A stretch of 64,000 nt of DNA. Origin: Varroa destructor (Eukaryota > Arthropoda > Arachnida > Mesostigmata > Varroidae). Shown here piece by piece: positions 1 to 11,143 of this stretch; positions within the stretch are counted from its first letter, which is position 1; every line of letters begins with the position of its first letter. Made by a program: the position numbers and the translations under genes. Below the pieces are notes generated by a model, which was given only the letters and a program-made list of their open reading frames with translations, ran no database searches and had not been told where the DNA came from. Location of the stretch: contig NW_019211457.1 of assembly GCF_002443255.2 (NCBI RefSeq), positions 49,588,137 through 49,652,136 of the forward strand. The letters are read 5' to 3'.

Positions 1-1200
1 ATTTATAGATACGTGCGGATCGGCATACGCGAGCCAGGTACGCACACATTGTCCATTGACACTCATAAATACATTTGCTTAGAAACACACACATAGACAC
101 AAGCGAGCCACTCAGTCAGCAAACGAGGAATGAATTACTGATCGAAGTCGGCTGAGAAACCGTGTCAGCACGAGCTTTTATCCACATGACGCCATTGTCA
201 CGGCGTAGCCTTTTTGCACTTCACCCACATCAGCTGTGCCGGTTAAGCGCCCACGCATTTATGCCATCGTCACCTTTCATCCAATTCGTCGAAAAGATTG
301 ACGCTTAATTACCTATTAGCCGGCTCCTGCTGTTGGCCGCTTAGGAGATAATTTGATAATGAGTAAATTAGCCGATAACAATAGCTAAACAGGACAACAG
401 CAAGTAAGTATAGGGAAGAGTTGGATGGGAGTAGAACAGAACGCAGAATAATGTATAATGGCACATTTCTGCGCTAATGCAACATTGCTATGAATCGGCT
501 AGACCATTTTTGTTTATCTGAAAAGCCATCAAACCCTAACATTGTATCAGATATGTTTTCCAGACCCTCCGCCGGTTTTTGTGTTCGCATATGATGGTAC
601 TAGCGATGTCACGTTTTTAGATTGAAAAGAGCGTGCCATCTACCAGACGATGGCTGACACTAATTAAAGGTATTGTGAAGGGATTATCATTAGTGGTGAG
701 GATTGGGAACTGCTAATGAGATTAACCCCTCGTATTTACAAATTACAAGAGCTCCTAAATGTAGATAAACCGCTTCAACAAGAAATATTCAATTCTGCTT
801 TTCCTTTCTATCCTGTTTTTGGGTGTCCTGCCAATAACAACGACTGCTGCTTTTATCAGTCATGCTTTGCCTGCCAGAGCTGAAGTGTCTGCACTATAGG
901 ATTAATTGAATTCCATTTTTACGGCTTGATATGTATAAGTGTGTATATATATACACTTAAAGCGAGAAAGAGAAAAAGTACAACGAAGCAATCATTGGCG
1001 GCGAAAGACCATTCTTCTCCTAGTTCCTGCATACATCCTTCTCATGTTGCTGAACCAGCTCACCCCGACCTTTCACTGGCCATCGCGTAGCTAAAGAAAA
1101 TTTAATTTCTCAGGCAATAAAACCGAAAGAGCAGCAAACCTCAAAAAGAATCGCTGCTTATCGCGATAAGTGAATTAGCAGCCTTAAATTGACCGTACGG

Positions 1201-1215
1201 CAGCAGCAGCAGCAG
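1201..1215. repeat. (CAG)5 trinucleotide repeat
   Basis: Five perfect CAG units in noncoding sequence. Confidence 0.9.
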
Positions 1216-4200
1216 CACGATTCCAATAGATAGCGAAAAAAAAAACACTATATTTATATAATACGACTGCGTACCTCTTTTAAATTGTTAGAGATATGTA
1301 TTAAAAATAATAACAGAATTATAAATCAGCATGCTAACAGAAATCAATGCGATGACTATTAGCAGTTGTTTTTCTCACTATTTTTAGTACATCCATTATT
1401 TTGGAGAAAATTTGAGCCTAGACACAGGGACTACATTTTGTTTATCGATCAGCATCACCCACTAGGAAATTACACACCCTCCTACTCGATTATATCACGG
1501 TGTAGCGTTCTATTCAAATATTGCTTGAGTGACCACGACTACTTATCACTCGCAGGGCATATGATACACGGCTATACATATCAGATTTAGACAAACATTT
1601 GCTCGCGTTACGGGATGTCCTTAAGGCCTCTAATTCGTTTTCTATTGAACAAAGTGGCCATTTGTTTCATGTACGCAAATTTAAAGAAGCTTTGATTAGG
1701 TGCTGCGCATTTGGCGGCCTGCGAAGGAATAAGGTACACGATTCACAGCTGACACTAACATAACAGAATCTCTCGATTATATCTCTTGGCTAACGACAAG
1801 AGGTTCGAGTTTAATTTGCGTATTTATTCAGACGCATCCAATGCAAAAGCCTATTTTAAATCATTGTGTTATCATTTCGGATAGACCTTGCAATTAAAAA
1901 TAGACACGGGTCTGACCGATTAAATGATTCTGATTTCATAGACAGGTCTCCGTCTTATCTTTGCCGTTTGAATTTCTAATCAAGCCTGAACTTAAAAAGG
2001 TAGCAGGGATTGAGTGGCAGCAGCAGAGTAATGACAATGGCGGTACACGTAGAAGCAAAGCAGGCAAGGAAGCACCCATCCTCCTGTTTTTACGGTCGCT
2101 GCTCGTTCATTCAGAACGTCGAACAGGTGACGCAGGTCTGTGAAGAGAGCTCAGAAATGGCTAGCAGTTAACCTATCGTTGCTCGGTTATCCCTATATGA
2201 ATAATAGTTGATTAGCGTGATGGTTGGGTGGCAGGAAAAGTGACGAACACGGGTGACGCTCATCGTCCGCGAAAGATGTAAGACATTTGGGCTACAACCA
2301 TATCTGAATCATAATACCGGTGTGTAAAGTTAACAATTAGATTAATCGTCGCGATATTTACAAGCCGCAATAGGACAGTCGTTTATCCTGTCTCATATAG
2401 GCGATCGCCGTCTAGGCAACAGTCGGAAGGAAAATTTGAACATAACACTTGTCATTATATATGGTGAGTGCTGCCCACAGTCGATCGCTCGACTTAAATG
2501 GCTCAGAAAGCATAGTTTTTAATCGCTTGCCTGCCACTGTCGATTTATCCAGTTCAAAAACAAGCAAGGCCCCACTAGTAAGGCTTCGTGCACATATCAG
2601 TGTACCGGAACGGCTTCGACACCTGTTCTGACAGCTGGACAACCGCAAATTCGTTTCTGACGTCGCTAACGAAGAGCTAAACGCCACTGTGTGGCTCGTA
2701 AGTACGTATGTCATCAAGCCGGAACAAAGTTTACAAGTACCAGCAAAGGCCGAACGCGATCCTGTGATTTTGCTACTATTTAATCCGTTTAGAGCGCTAT
2801 TCCCGCTGCAAGCAGTGACGGTGATGTCACTTGCTTATGCCGCAAGTATCATAATTACCTGGCGACTTTTTTGTGTCATCTGACAAGCAAAGAAGCAGAG
2901 CTCGAGTCGGCAGACGGCGTCATTCAACACGCTGTTTGCAAAAGTAGAAGCAGCATGTTGGCCTGCTTTGATTCCTTCCGTTAGACCTTTATGAGCGAAA
3001 GCTATCGAGAACAAACCAAAGCAAAATAGTCAGAATAACTTGTATTTAGATACTCTTAAACGCCAGAACGGATGTTCAGGGATCGTGCAAAGTAGGAAAG
3101 CGGACATGAATTAAAGAGCTTTAGACTGTGACAAAATAGCGTACGAAATGAATTGTACCGTACAGTGGAACCGTATGATCGTGTATCATAATTATGCTAA
3201 CAAGCTCACACATGGTCATTGTTCTGCGCTTCAATCCTTGCCTAAGCGGTATTTTCGTCGTTTTCTTGCTAGGATAAAGACGTTCTAAATGTGTGCAGTA
3301 TTTGCCTGCTCCATCCTTTGACATTGAAATTTTCCAACTTCGAGATAAATATGAACAATTCATCTAAAATCTAAAACGCGATCAACATCAATCTTTAGCA
3401 AATTGATAATCTTCTTGCCATATAAAAACGAAAAAACGAGATATTTTAGCCATAATGTCGGCTTCAGTTCTCGCTGGATTTACACTATGCTAAACGCTCT
3501 GAATGCGTGGGATATTGAGAGGCAGGGATCAAACATAAATCAAGGGAGGGCCTGTATAGCAACGAGCTCTAACCGCTGTTAAGCCAATAGCTACACATGC
3601 CGTCTTCGGTGTACGCTTGTGCCATTTTGCCCCCGCTCGCTCTCGATCCTCGATGCAATATGCTGAACCGCCAGATACCGGCCACCGAAATTCGTCAGAC
3701 TGCCCTCTATAGATCCACACAGATCTGTGTTGCCTGTTCAGTTAAGATAGGCGGCCGTAAGGGCTTGGACAACTGTCGGCTGGAAGGAAAAATAAATTCG
3801 GAAGACTCGCGGTGATACTCAGCGATAATCCGGAGAGCAATAATAATCAAAGGTTAGCGCCGCTACTTCTGCTGTTTTGTCGATGATTGTTTTGGTGCTA
3901 TTCGAGTTGAATGTTGTTCAGTTGTTGAACATTTGTCAGCGACAGATGCAGACGAAGATGCTGGGCGGTAGTTTGCATTATACTTCGCCATGATGGGTGT
4001 AATTTACAGTGGCAACGACATGTTCAGTCGCCGATACAATCGTGGCCATAGGAGCAGCAGTATCATTAGTAACTGTAATAGTAATAAAAACAATAGAAAG
4101 GCATTTCATAGCAAAGGGCTCAATATGCAAAGTAGAACGAGTGACATCAGTACGTGGTTTAATTTCGTTAAAACGAGATGAAGACGAAAAGGTGCGTTCG

Positions 4201-4564
4201 TATTGGCTAAGCACCATTAGTAGGTTCACATAGTGTGTACGAAGTTCTGAAAAAGTTAGGGAGATGACACAGCATAACGAGCGGGCTTGTTTCGGCCGAA
4301 ACCGCCATGATAGCAACAGCATCTGGGCTTACGTTTGATCAACAGGAGCAAGCTGCTAGTCGAACGACGTCGATTTCGGCTGTGACGACGGCGTCCCCTT
4401 AGCCCTAAGCGCCCCGAGGCAGCAAAATGTCTCTAAAAAGCGGTAGAAAAGGACAATGGGCAGCAGCGTGATACGAGAAGATGAAGCACACAGGGGAGAG
4501 CAGATAAGAAACAGAAAGAACGAGAGCTTCTTTTGTTCATTATGAAAAATGTGATGAACTAAAA

Positions 4565-4589
4565 TGCTGCTGCTCCTGCTGCTGCTGCT
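4565..4589. repeat. Imperfect CTG repeat
   Basis: TGCTGCTGCTCC followed by four further CTG-type units, in noncoding sequence. Confidence 0.85.
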
Positions 4590-5404
4590 AATGAAAACAA
4601 AGGGAAACCGCCAGACGATTTGCCGGGATATATTCGTGGATACGAATTCACGTCAAGAGGTATATAGCTACCTAACGCTGCTGGGATAAGTTGCATCGCA
4701 TCGACAGTGGCAACTGGATAGCATATAAAAATTGAATGATGAGTTTGCTGCTACTATCTCCACCGGCGCTGCTGACTCCGCTCACTTCAAGGTTCCCTTC
4801 ATTTTCTGTAGTTACACTTTAATTGTCTGTTGGTCTCCTAGTATGTGCTAGCGAGACGGTATTTCGCGATATGCGGATAGGTCCTCGTGTGAACGAGTGC
4901 ACGCGTGCGTCTATCTGTATCTACTGATGTTCATCCATGTGGGATTGTGAGTGTTGCTTCCTCGTAGCGTGCATCACGTTTTTGTCGCGTTTCTGGTGCT
5001 GTTGCTGATGTTTGTTGATGATGCATTTTTGATTGCCAGTGCGCCACCGGCCCGACTTGGTTCGGCTTCTAGGTCGAGTCCCCAAGGAATGGCTAAGTGT
5101 CAAAAGCGTGTACATTTACTATGTTCAGTGCGACGTATTCCTGTCGTCAATCACTGGACAACCAACCAAGAAGACAGAATGAAAAAAAGAAAATAGAGCG
5201 AGCAAAAACTCCACTGGAACCCACTGTTGAGCGGTTCGACGCTTGTTTGGACTATGGCGCTGCTAGCTTGAATACTTCTTGGAGGGCTGGGGCGGGCTCT
5301 CTGTTGCTAGGGTCAAGTTGTCCTGCTTCAAGAGCCTGGACAAGGGTCGCGTAATTGGTGAGAATGAGCAAATTAAGCTTAGAAGAAGCGAATTTACTAG
5401 TACC

Positions 5405-5408
<4 letters not shown>

Positions 5409-5438
<30 letters not shown>
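5409..5438. repeat. (CA)15 microsatellite
   Basis: Fifteen uninterrupted CA units. Confidence 0.95.
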
Positions 5439-5439
<1 letters not shown>

Positions 5440-6254
5440 GCATATACAACCAGGTAACGAAATCCAGGGATGAGTTATAACGAGGGGAGGTAAAGATCGT
5501 CTAAGCAAGAGTAAAGTGAACAGCAAACCTTCGAAGTTAGCATGCCACACTCCGTGGCTATGAATTTGCTTGTCTTTATCGTTGCCCTAAGGCTAACGTC
5601 CCTGTTGGTAATCAAGTTGAGCCCAATTATAGTGATTAGTTCTTGCTTTGCAGCTGTAGTAAGTTGACGAATTTTAAGGCGAAAATATGAACTATGGAAA
5701 AATAGCGAAACACCAATCCACTATATTTCATCGTTTCCCAATAGTTAATTCGATTAGCGCATACTAACTTATTATGAAAATATTATGTGTTTTTAAAATG
5801 CACCACATAAAAGGAAGTATCAATTGAAAAATAGGTTAAAGAAGACAAGTTAGGAAAAACGAGAGATACGCCGATAATTGTATATGGACGACCGATGAAT
5901 TTCGAAAATAAACCAAGCAGGAGTTATTAGACTCCTTACAAGATTACCAAGTGTATAGCAGAAAGCACTCGAAATGTTGTTTTCGAAAAAAGGTCGATTT
6001 GTAATAATATTTTAGGGTCTAGGGGTGTAGTAAATGCGATGAGATTTAGGTATAGCTATTTGAAATCAACCGAAAAGCAGCTGCACAGTCCAGCCAGGTA
6101 TCCTTGTCTGTATACGTGTATATGTAAGATAGTTACATTATATGTACAGAATGTAATTCATAGATAATTTAGAAAAATGAGACAGTTTTATTTTTCCCGT
6201 TGTGGGGTGTTTACGCTCTTCATTTTTGAGTAGATATTACCGACGCAAGTTAAC

Positions 6255-6275
6255 TAATAATAATAATAATAATAA
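6255..6275. repeat. (TAA)7 microsatellite
   Basis: Seven uninterrupted TAA units. Confidence 0.95.
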
Positions 6276-6700
6276 AGCTGCAGCTCACTTTAATTTGTCA
6301 GAGCCCTTTTCCTCCAAAAATGCTTCCGGGCAGTACTCATTGACTTCTCATGGTCGTCTGAGGCGGAAAGTGCGTCCTCTAAGTCCAAGATGCAAATTTT
6401 GAAATTAGCAAATGGCTTCTAACCAGTCTTTTCAAGTATGGAATCTAAAGTACGCACGCTACCAGTATGTCGGGCTGCTTCGGCAGTTTTTACCTCTCGG
6501 CAAGAGGCGCAATGAAGTAAGTGTCGAAAGTACACTCTTTTCACCTGGAACATTTGTATTTGGAATCTGAGCCTTAGATAGGGTTCCACTGAGCATCTGG
6601 TGAAATAATAGCGAATTTGAGCAGACAAGAAAGTAATGAGAAATAAAGGGGACATCTTGGAATGATGGCCTTTATTTACCTAACAACTTAATAGATTTAT

Positions 6701-6720
6701 TGAATGAATGAATGAATGAA
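6701..6720. repeat. (TGAA)5 microsatellite
   Basis: Five uninterrupted TGAA units. Confidence 0.95.
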
Positions 6721-6904
6721 ATATTCGTTTCTCTTCTTGAAGAATGTCGAGGAAGTTTTAGTATGGCTTTGACAAAGGTAAATCATCTTCGCCACTGAAA
6801 ATTGTGCTCTCAGACCGATAGATATGATTGTATGGAAGGACCAGTGGGAACGTAACGAAAGGAATCACAGGATCAATATATGGAAACAAGGGCGACCTTC
6901 CCTT

Positions 6905-6955
6905 TATTTATAATAAATATTAATATAATAAATAAATATTATTATTACTATTATC
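6905..6955. repeat. AT-rich low-complexity ATT/AAT tract
   Basis: Irregular ATT/AAT/ATA units with almost no G or C. Confidence 0.85.
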
Positions 6956-9900
6956 ACCATATTGTGGATGAAAGTACAATGGTGTATACTAAGGGTTAAA
7001 CAGCATCGGCGACAGCACAGGCTATGCACAGAATATACTCAGATGTGAAAATCCCAGCTCAATGACTGGAACGTCAATCGCTATCTATCAACCATCGCTT
7101 TGTGAAGACTGTGCATGTTTCCTTCTCTTATGGAAAAATAGGTTTTTAATGATACGACGTAACAATACGTTTTATTTATACATTTACGTTTCATTCCTAG
7201 GATAACTGTTTCATTTTAGTTTTACCTTTCATCTCGTATGGCCGTCTGAGCGCTACTGAAATCAAACATTCATTTAGATTGACATAAGAAGTCAACATTT
7301 GGGATTTGTTTTCGTGCTGTATGTATACAACTTTGCATGATTGCTTGGTTCTATCTTGCTAGCTGTTTGCACAGCGTCAGTCAAGTGCTGATATCATAAC
7401 AAACCGATACATTTGCTTAGGTTTCTATCAAAATACTGCTTGATGTCGTAAGCATCACCCTTGATTATAATAAATCTCCTTTCTGCTCTATACTTGCGTA
7501 AAGGCCCGTAGTATTCCACTACCAGCACAGTGTCGCGTAGTTGTAAGTTGCATAACAAAGAAAAAAAACGAATGCCGCCTATCGAAAGCTACCGTCGTTT
7601 TGTAATCTGTGTGTATCTCACTTTGTCGTTTCTTAAGTTGAGCAAGTGCAAATTAAGATCCAAAATGCCTAGAAAAGCGTCGAGGCAGAGAGCCAGGATG
7701 TTTCTAATAACGTCCATACGCGCGCGTCTATGTGTGTTGTATACGTACGAAAAGTTTGTAGAGCTAATAGCAAAACGTCGTCAACAAATCTATGATGTCA
7801 TTGTCATCGCTGCCGTCGTGGTCTCTGGTACGTTGTGAAAATCTCGAAGCGAGTTAAAGCTAGAAAATCTGCTATAGATGGTGACACGCAACTCTGGCTG
7901 CAGGGACGGTCATTCGCCCGCTCGCTCTATTATATATTCGCCGGAGATCGAGCGCGAACCTACAACTAGACTTGGTCCCTCCGAACTGAGTTGCGATAGA
8001 AAAAGGTTGAGACAGAGGACTCGGCACGGGCTTCTCCAGCCGGCTAAGTGAATTTAGTGGTGCTGCGATGACGACGGCTGCCACCGCTACTTCTGCCGTC
8101 GATTCGGTCTTTTCACCGTTAAGTCTCGTGAAGCCGCCTACTTCGATGTCGCTCACTCTTGCCTTCAAATATCCCAGCGTGGCCGACATTGTTCTCTTAC
8201 CCTAGTCGATCTCTAACGCAAGGCGCCGCCGCGACGCCCATCGACATGAGTGAATCAACACCAGCGCAGAGTTGCTACAACTTCGATGGAAACTACTTCA
8301 TTCTACTAAATTTACATTTCAAATGTCGCGCCAATTTCACGTCATGTTTTGGGGTAAGCGAGCCTTGAGTGTTGTGGGGGCAACATTTCGAGCTCCGACT
8401 TCGTCGTCGTGTCGCAGCACAAACTTCTCGTCCTCTCTTATACGGATTGCAGTTTCAGCGTCATTCTTCTTCATGCCTTCTCGAGTTGGAAGGGCATAGA
8501 CTGATGGCTCCGGGCGCATAAAGACATCCTGGAAGGTTGGACGACGCATCGCATTCCTCTTGTGTCCGGAATGAATTTCCTCAGAGGCAGGGACCGTCAT
8601 CTTTTTGTGTATTTAGACAACTATAGCGACGAAGACAACTACTTACAACATCCCTCGGGGTGTACGTCGAGATAAATCATTTAAATTGATCGTTACTAAA
8701 TTATCGACCGTATTCATATTCAGCTTTGTGCACAGAAGGTAAATCATTTTGCAGTCTCTTTGCCGTTCTGCGTTTGATTTGAACATCCATTCTTCCTGTG
8801 AGCCGCTTTACGAGATTGAAAAATAGTTGCCTGAATCTTTATTAGAGATATTTACTTTGGACTTCGTCAAACCTTCACGTCTGCAGCTGCACTTGGCTCC
8901 TTTACACACTGCTTAGAATAAATCTGGAAAGTAGACCCCTCGTTGAAATTCATCCGAATGAACATGTCGAAAAATAGAGAATAATAGAAATTCGATAGGC
9001 CACCTTTTTATTTTTGTGTCTCTAAACATGGAAGAAACGAAATGTCACCTTGCCTACCTTTTTATAGAGTTATTCTTAATCGACGTGTACGTATATAGGT
9101 TTAATATGGAAAAATGCGCTGTTTAAATCTCGCTATCCAAATAGCATTCCATGGAAACGTCTCGACAGGTACGTAAAAGGTTGCCGTAGTCATCTTAAGG
9201 CGTATAAAAAATCCCGACAAATAGGGTCATCTCGGACACCAGTAAGCACCAAGGGTGTGCATTACAGTCTTAAACATCGGCTTCGCATTATACCATCACT
9301 AGCGACTAACCTGTGTACATATGAGCATGTATAGTATATGTTTAGAATAAAGGCTAGAATAGAGTCTTGAAATGCTCTTAGCATGGGAAACTAAGTTCTA
9401 TCTTGCTGTTGGCGACGATTTACGTGCTGTATTGTAAAACGAACGATCGGGATGATCCCTAGCAGCGGTTCACGTCTTTCTGACCACAGATGTAACTCAA
9501 GTTTATGAAACGCGTGTTTTTAATGTTTCCCATAAGGAACAAGACACGTAAAAATGTCCAGCAAGAAAAAATGCGCCTCTTATGTAAAGGTCGGAACATG
9601 CCCGTTGTGTAGATTGATATCTCGCTTGAAACACGATGACCCCCTGTACTCAGATCGATGATGAATTAAACAATTTAAAAAAGTGCGCAGGTTCGGCTAT
9701 TTAATGCGGGCATCCATAACAGAATTGTTGTGATAATCCATAGATAGGTACGTACAATACGACAGCATGCTGGTCATATACGTATTACTCGTTGAGCTGC
9801 TGCATTATATAAAATAGGATTTCTAATATAACTTGGAGTTATAAAACTATGCACTTCTTGGTAGTATTGAAAATTCGAGGAAACGGAACATCTTAAATTG

Positions 9901-11011
9901 GATTTCTTTGAAGCGTACAACGGTCGTACGACTATCTTTGTTTTATCACTCTGGTGATCGTTTAAATTTTCGCTGAATACTTATCGAACTCGTGTGTCTT
10001 GGTTCGTCTTCCCCAGCTACTATCGACAATAATCATACGACCATGAAAACGGGGCCAAAGGGAAGGATAAGAAAGAGGTCCTCTTGTTCGCCTTTGTTTT
10101 TTTAGTTCGCCGTAAACTAAATTAGATCGCAAGTGTAGAGAAGCAGATCCCTTTTAAAAAATGAACAATAATTCTAGTCTGCAATCGGATGTCTCTGGCG
10201 TGAATTATTATTACTCTGATTGTTTTTATTTTCGAAAAACTATAAATTGTATATCCTACGCACAGGCAATTGGCTCTAGCTTATTTCATGGGTTTTTCTT
10301 TTACTTTTTTTCGGCGATAAACATTAAATGATGAATTCCTAATGACTATTGTGGCTTTAAACCTACAATAAGAAAACGTAATTTAGCTTAATGTGAGACC
10401 AGATAACTTGCTAGACATATGGATGCTACTACTCACGAGAAGTTTCTGAGAGGTTCAGGAAAATGGAAACAAGTTACATCCAGTTGTCCAATTTACACCT
10501 CGATTCGCTATGCATGTGCGAAATAGGCCGAAGAATAAGGTGTCAAAGTGTGCATAGATCTTAGGTGTTCATCTATCGAGTTCGTAATTAACTCTGCCGG
10601 AACTATTTCAGAATGCGCTAATCATCAGCGATTAAAGTTTACTCGAACAGGCTCTTGATTTTTGTCCTACACCACTGCGTATACTTTAAGGTAATCGCAA
10701 AATATTCTATAATAGACAGTCTGTTTAGATGATCACAGGTATCTAGTAGAGTACCAAGCTGTTTGAACCTATAAGAACATTTTTATATCTTAGAGAATTA
10801 GCTTGTGAAAAACCCTACTCTTCGCACTATCTTTTTAAAAAACGTCCAACGTATTTATCATTAGAGAAAAAGGCTTACCTAGTAGGTAAGCGATTTTTTA
10901 TTCACTACTAAATAGCAGATTCCTTTACTATAAAAAATTGCTATTTTTAATGAGCATACATATAGTTCTGCAGTACTAACAGGACAATTTATCATTCGCA
11001 TTGGATTTCAG

Positions 11012-11143
11012 CGGTTGCCGTGCAGAGCTTCAGATTACTGCCGTCCGATTCGGAAGTTGTGGAGGGAGGAAGTGTGATACTTCGTTGCGAGGTTGACAAT
11101 CAGGAAGGAGATGTTCAGTGGGCTAAAGATGGGTTCGTTCTTG
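11012..11143 (+). CDS. sns: sns-like exon: end of signal region and first half of Ig1
   Basis: The acceptor is a TTTCAG ending at 11011 and the donor is GTAAGT at 11144. The exon is 132 bp with phase 1 at both ends. It reads ?-VAVQSFRLLPSDSEVV, then EGGSVILRCEV with the first Ig1 cysteine, then VQWAKDGF with the core tryptophan. The QW(T/A)KDGF(A/V)LG signature is characteristic of the first Ig domain of the nephrin/SNS/SYG-2 family, the domain known to carry the trans-binding surface. The opening Val-Ala-Val before QSF could be the tail of the signal peptide, so the start codon should lie in an upstream exon that ends in phase 1. Confidence 0.93.

Larger units (their letters stand above)
1..11011. 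other. 5' flank or first intron of the sns-like gene; no confident gene
   Basis: The first recognised exon starts with a splice acceptor in phase 1, so at least the 3' part of this stretch is intron. The promoter and first exon may be inside it or beyond the window. Reading all frames gives only short open stretches with no family I recognise, most lacking an ATG. GC-richer patches with trinucleotide runs (about 3600-5100 and 7600-8600) alternate with AT-rich stretches (about 5700-7200 and 9100-11000). No tRNA, rRNA or transposon reading frame was recognised. Candidate start exons are discussed in the findings. Confidence 0.7.

Noticed and set aside
4951..5196. Signal-peptide-like reading (VHHVFVAFLVLLLMFVDDAF) upstream of the gene
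   Set aside because: It begins with GTG directly after an in-frame stop and has no ATG before the hydrophobic core, so it cannot be a normal eukaryotic start exon.
8246..8353. ATG at 8246 as start exon of the sns-like gene
   Set aside because: It reaches the GTAAGC donor in phase 0, while the 11012 exon needs phase 1, and it lacks a signal-peptide core.
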